Assembly (NCBI GenBank): GCA_032716605.1
Contig: CM064502.1
Span: forward strand, 59,546,823 to 59,610,822
Origin: Paralithodes platypus
Lineage: Eukaryota; Arthropoda; Malacostraca; Decapoda; Lithodidae
Reading direction: 5' to 3'
DNA: 64,000 nucleotides
The position numbers and the translations under genes were made by a program. The notes below the pieces were generated by a model. The model saw nothing but the letters and a program-made list of their open reading frames with translations, did no database searches and was not told the DNA's origin. This document shows, piece after piece, positions 60,448-63,400 of this stretch; within the stretch, counting starts at the first letter, position 1; each line of letters begins with the position of its first letter.

Positions 60448-63400
60448 GGAGGGATTATTATTATCTTTAGGATCAATGGATAGGCCTATGCTATTGTTCG
60501 CTTTTCTTTGTGCTTCTCTTACTTTCTCTTTATCACTCACTCTCTCTGTCTCCCTCTCATACACTCTTTCTCACTCTTATATTGTATTTTTATCCATGTT
60601 TTATTATGTGTGTTATTTCCACAGTGATTTTGATAAAGTTCTTTTGTCTACAGTATATTGTTTTGTCACTGTTTTGGTTCACATATTTTGCAAGTTTTAC
60701 ATTATATTTTATCTTTCTCTCTCTGTCTCTCTCCCACTCCGACTCTCTCTCACACTCACATACTCTTTCTCACTCTCTTTCTCTCTCTATTTTATGTTTA
60801 TCTTTCTATCACTGTCTCAACCCTCTTCTTCTCCTCCCCTCAGGACAACAAGCGAGGCAGGCGTACAAGCAACGCGGCACAAATCTGGCAAGCTCGGTGG
60901 TATGGGCCAAAGTCACTCCTACCTCCACACCAGGGACCTAAAGGACTCCGAGGAAGAGGAGGAGGATTGGGAGGCAGAGGAAGACGACTCGGAAGAAGAC
61001 GGGATGGAGTCGGATGAAAGGCAGGGTGAGACGGGGGTGAGGCAGGAGATACAGAGGCAGGGTCTTGAGGTGGTAAAACTGGGTGAGGCATGTGAGAGGA
61101 AGGAGGAGGTAACTCAAGGTGAGGCAGCATCGGGCGGTGCAAGATCGGGTACGTCGGGAGAGCTAGGTAGGCAGGGTCAGGCATTTCAAACTGTGGATAG
61201 GCAGGGGAAGGGGAGTGAGGCAGGGGGGAGGCAGAGATGGCAGAAGCCGGATGGGGAGGCTAGGGTAACAGGGAGGAAGCAGTGGCACACAAAAACAGAG
61301 GCCGAAAGACCGGGTGATGAAACGGGAAGTGGAGGTGAGGGGGCACAAAAGAGATTACCGGTACTTCTTCAAGAACATACTTTAAGCTCCTTACATTCAA
61401 ATCAGCAAGTTGAGTCCATTTCACAGCGCAGCATTTCTGAGTCCATTTCACAGCGCAGCATTTCCTCCGAACAGCTGGGGCCAAGTGCTGTTATTTCACT
61501 GCAGCATACACCTCATGAATATATTATACAGGAACAGATCACAAGTCAATCACACAGCCCAACACAACCGCTAAGTTCTTCACAGACAGATATTCAAACT
61601 TCACAGCCACCGAGCTCTAGAACGCAGCAGCAGTCTTTCACTTCCGATACTTCAGAATCACCCCCACAGAGCCCAATTTCATATTCAAAGAGTTCAAAAT
61701 CACCCCCACAGAGCCCAACGTCATATTCAAAAAGTTCAAAATCACCCCCACAGAATCTCCCATCACATTCAAAGAGTCCAAGATCACAACTTCAAAGCCC
61801 TCCGTCACAATCAAAGAGACCAAGATCACCATTACAGAGTCCCACATCACTTACGAAGAGTCCAAAATCACAGTGTCTAAGTATCATGTCACATTCACAG
61901 AGTTCAAAATCACGACCAGAAAGTCCACCATCGCATTCAAAGAGTCCAAAATCTCAACAAAGAGGTCCCACATTACATTTGCAGAGTTCAAAATCATCCC
62001 CACATATTCCCCAATCACATTTTCAAAGTTTCGCGTCTGAGTCAAAGAGTCCATCAGAATCACCCAGTACAACGTCACCAATACACAGACATTTTCCCGA
62101 GTCACACAGTCCAACCTCACCGTCACGGGTCCCACCAGTTAAGAAACAAGAACTGTGGGTCTCGGCCGCATCTTCAACCTCCAGCGAATCAATTTCCGAA
62201 TACGAGGAAGCGAAAGACACCAATGTTAGGTCCTCGTCAACCTCGTGGGATTCGAGTGCTGGGGCTGGATCTAGAACCTCAATCTTTCACACTCCGGATC
62301 CCAACCTGGACAGTACAAATGATCGTTTGTTATCTGAGGCATTTTATTTTGGTTCCAGTACTTCCATAGATTCTAGTGTTAGTCAACCTTCTTGTGCTAG
62401 CTTAGACTCGAGGTTAGTTCATGTCTCCGGCAGTAGCAACACATATCACAGCAAGGATCTCCAACAGCATTTCTTCCTAGATTTGGCCACAGAATCCCCA
62501 GATAGCTCCATGCCAAACACTCCTTTGATATCCCCACAGTCGCCTTCAGAAACTCGTAGAAAATGGGATAAAAGTGTTTGGCCAGAAGTGGAGAGAGGTT
62601 TAAGGAGAAACCAAAGTGTCCCAGATATGGAAATTTGTAGAAACATGGATGAACGTAAAGCAAGGCGGTCAGCACATTTGGTAACTTCCCCCACGACTCC
62701 CTTTTCTCCTACCGCACAGTTCTCAGCGGATGATCGAGAAAAGAGACAGAAAATTATCGATGCCGTCACCCGTCGACTCTACCCCGGAAGTGGACCGGGA
62801 TTTGGTAGACGAGGATCTAAGAGAGGAACAGACAGCAGGCCGACCTCAGCTGGTGAGCGAGACTGTCACTTCCGCAAAAAGTCTGGTTCTGATAATGATA
62901 TCCCAAAGAATACAGACAAAATGTCCTTGTCAGAGCCAGCTACTCCTAGATACCCATACAAGCAAGGTGCACTTTCTGATAATGACCAACCCAGTACAAA
63001 AATACAGAGTAAAGTGACGACATCTGAACCAGCGACTCCCAGGACACAAAGCAAAGGATTAGGTGTTTCCTCGGGCTCCGGAACAGTGACACCGCAGCGT
63101 TCACCAAGCAGTACTCCCCCAACATGGCGACGCTCTACTGGCTCATTGTTTGGAACCCAGCTGCCTAAAACGGCACATCAAGATCAAACACAACCGGACA
63201 AACCACACTCAGCATCAAAGCCAGACAGTTCTCCTAACGCACAAACACTATTTACGAAACAAACCACCAAACGTGAAGTAAAGACTACCACCACAACACT
63301 AACAAAAACTAATACAATTACAAAGACGAAGGTGATCTCATCAGAACAGGGAGGCAGTGGGCCCCCTCAAATGCAAGACCAATCTGTTACATGTGACATC

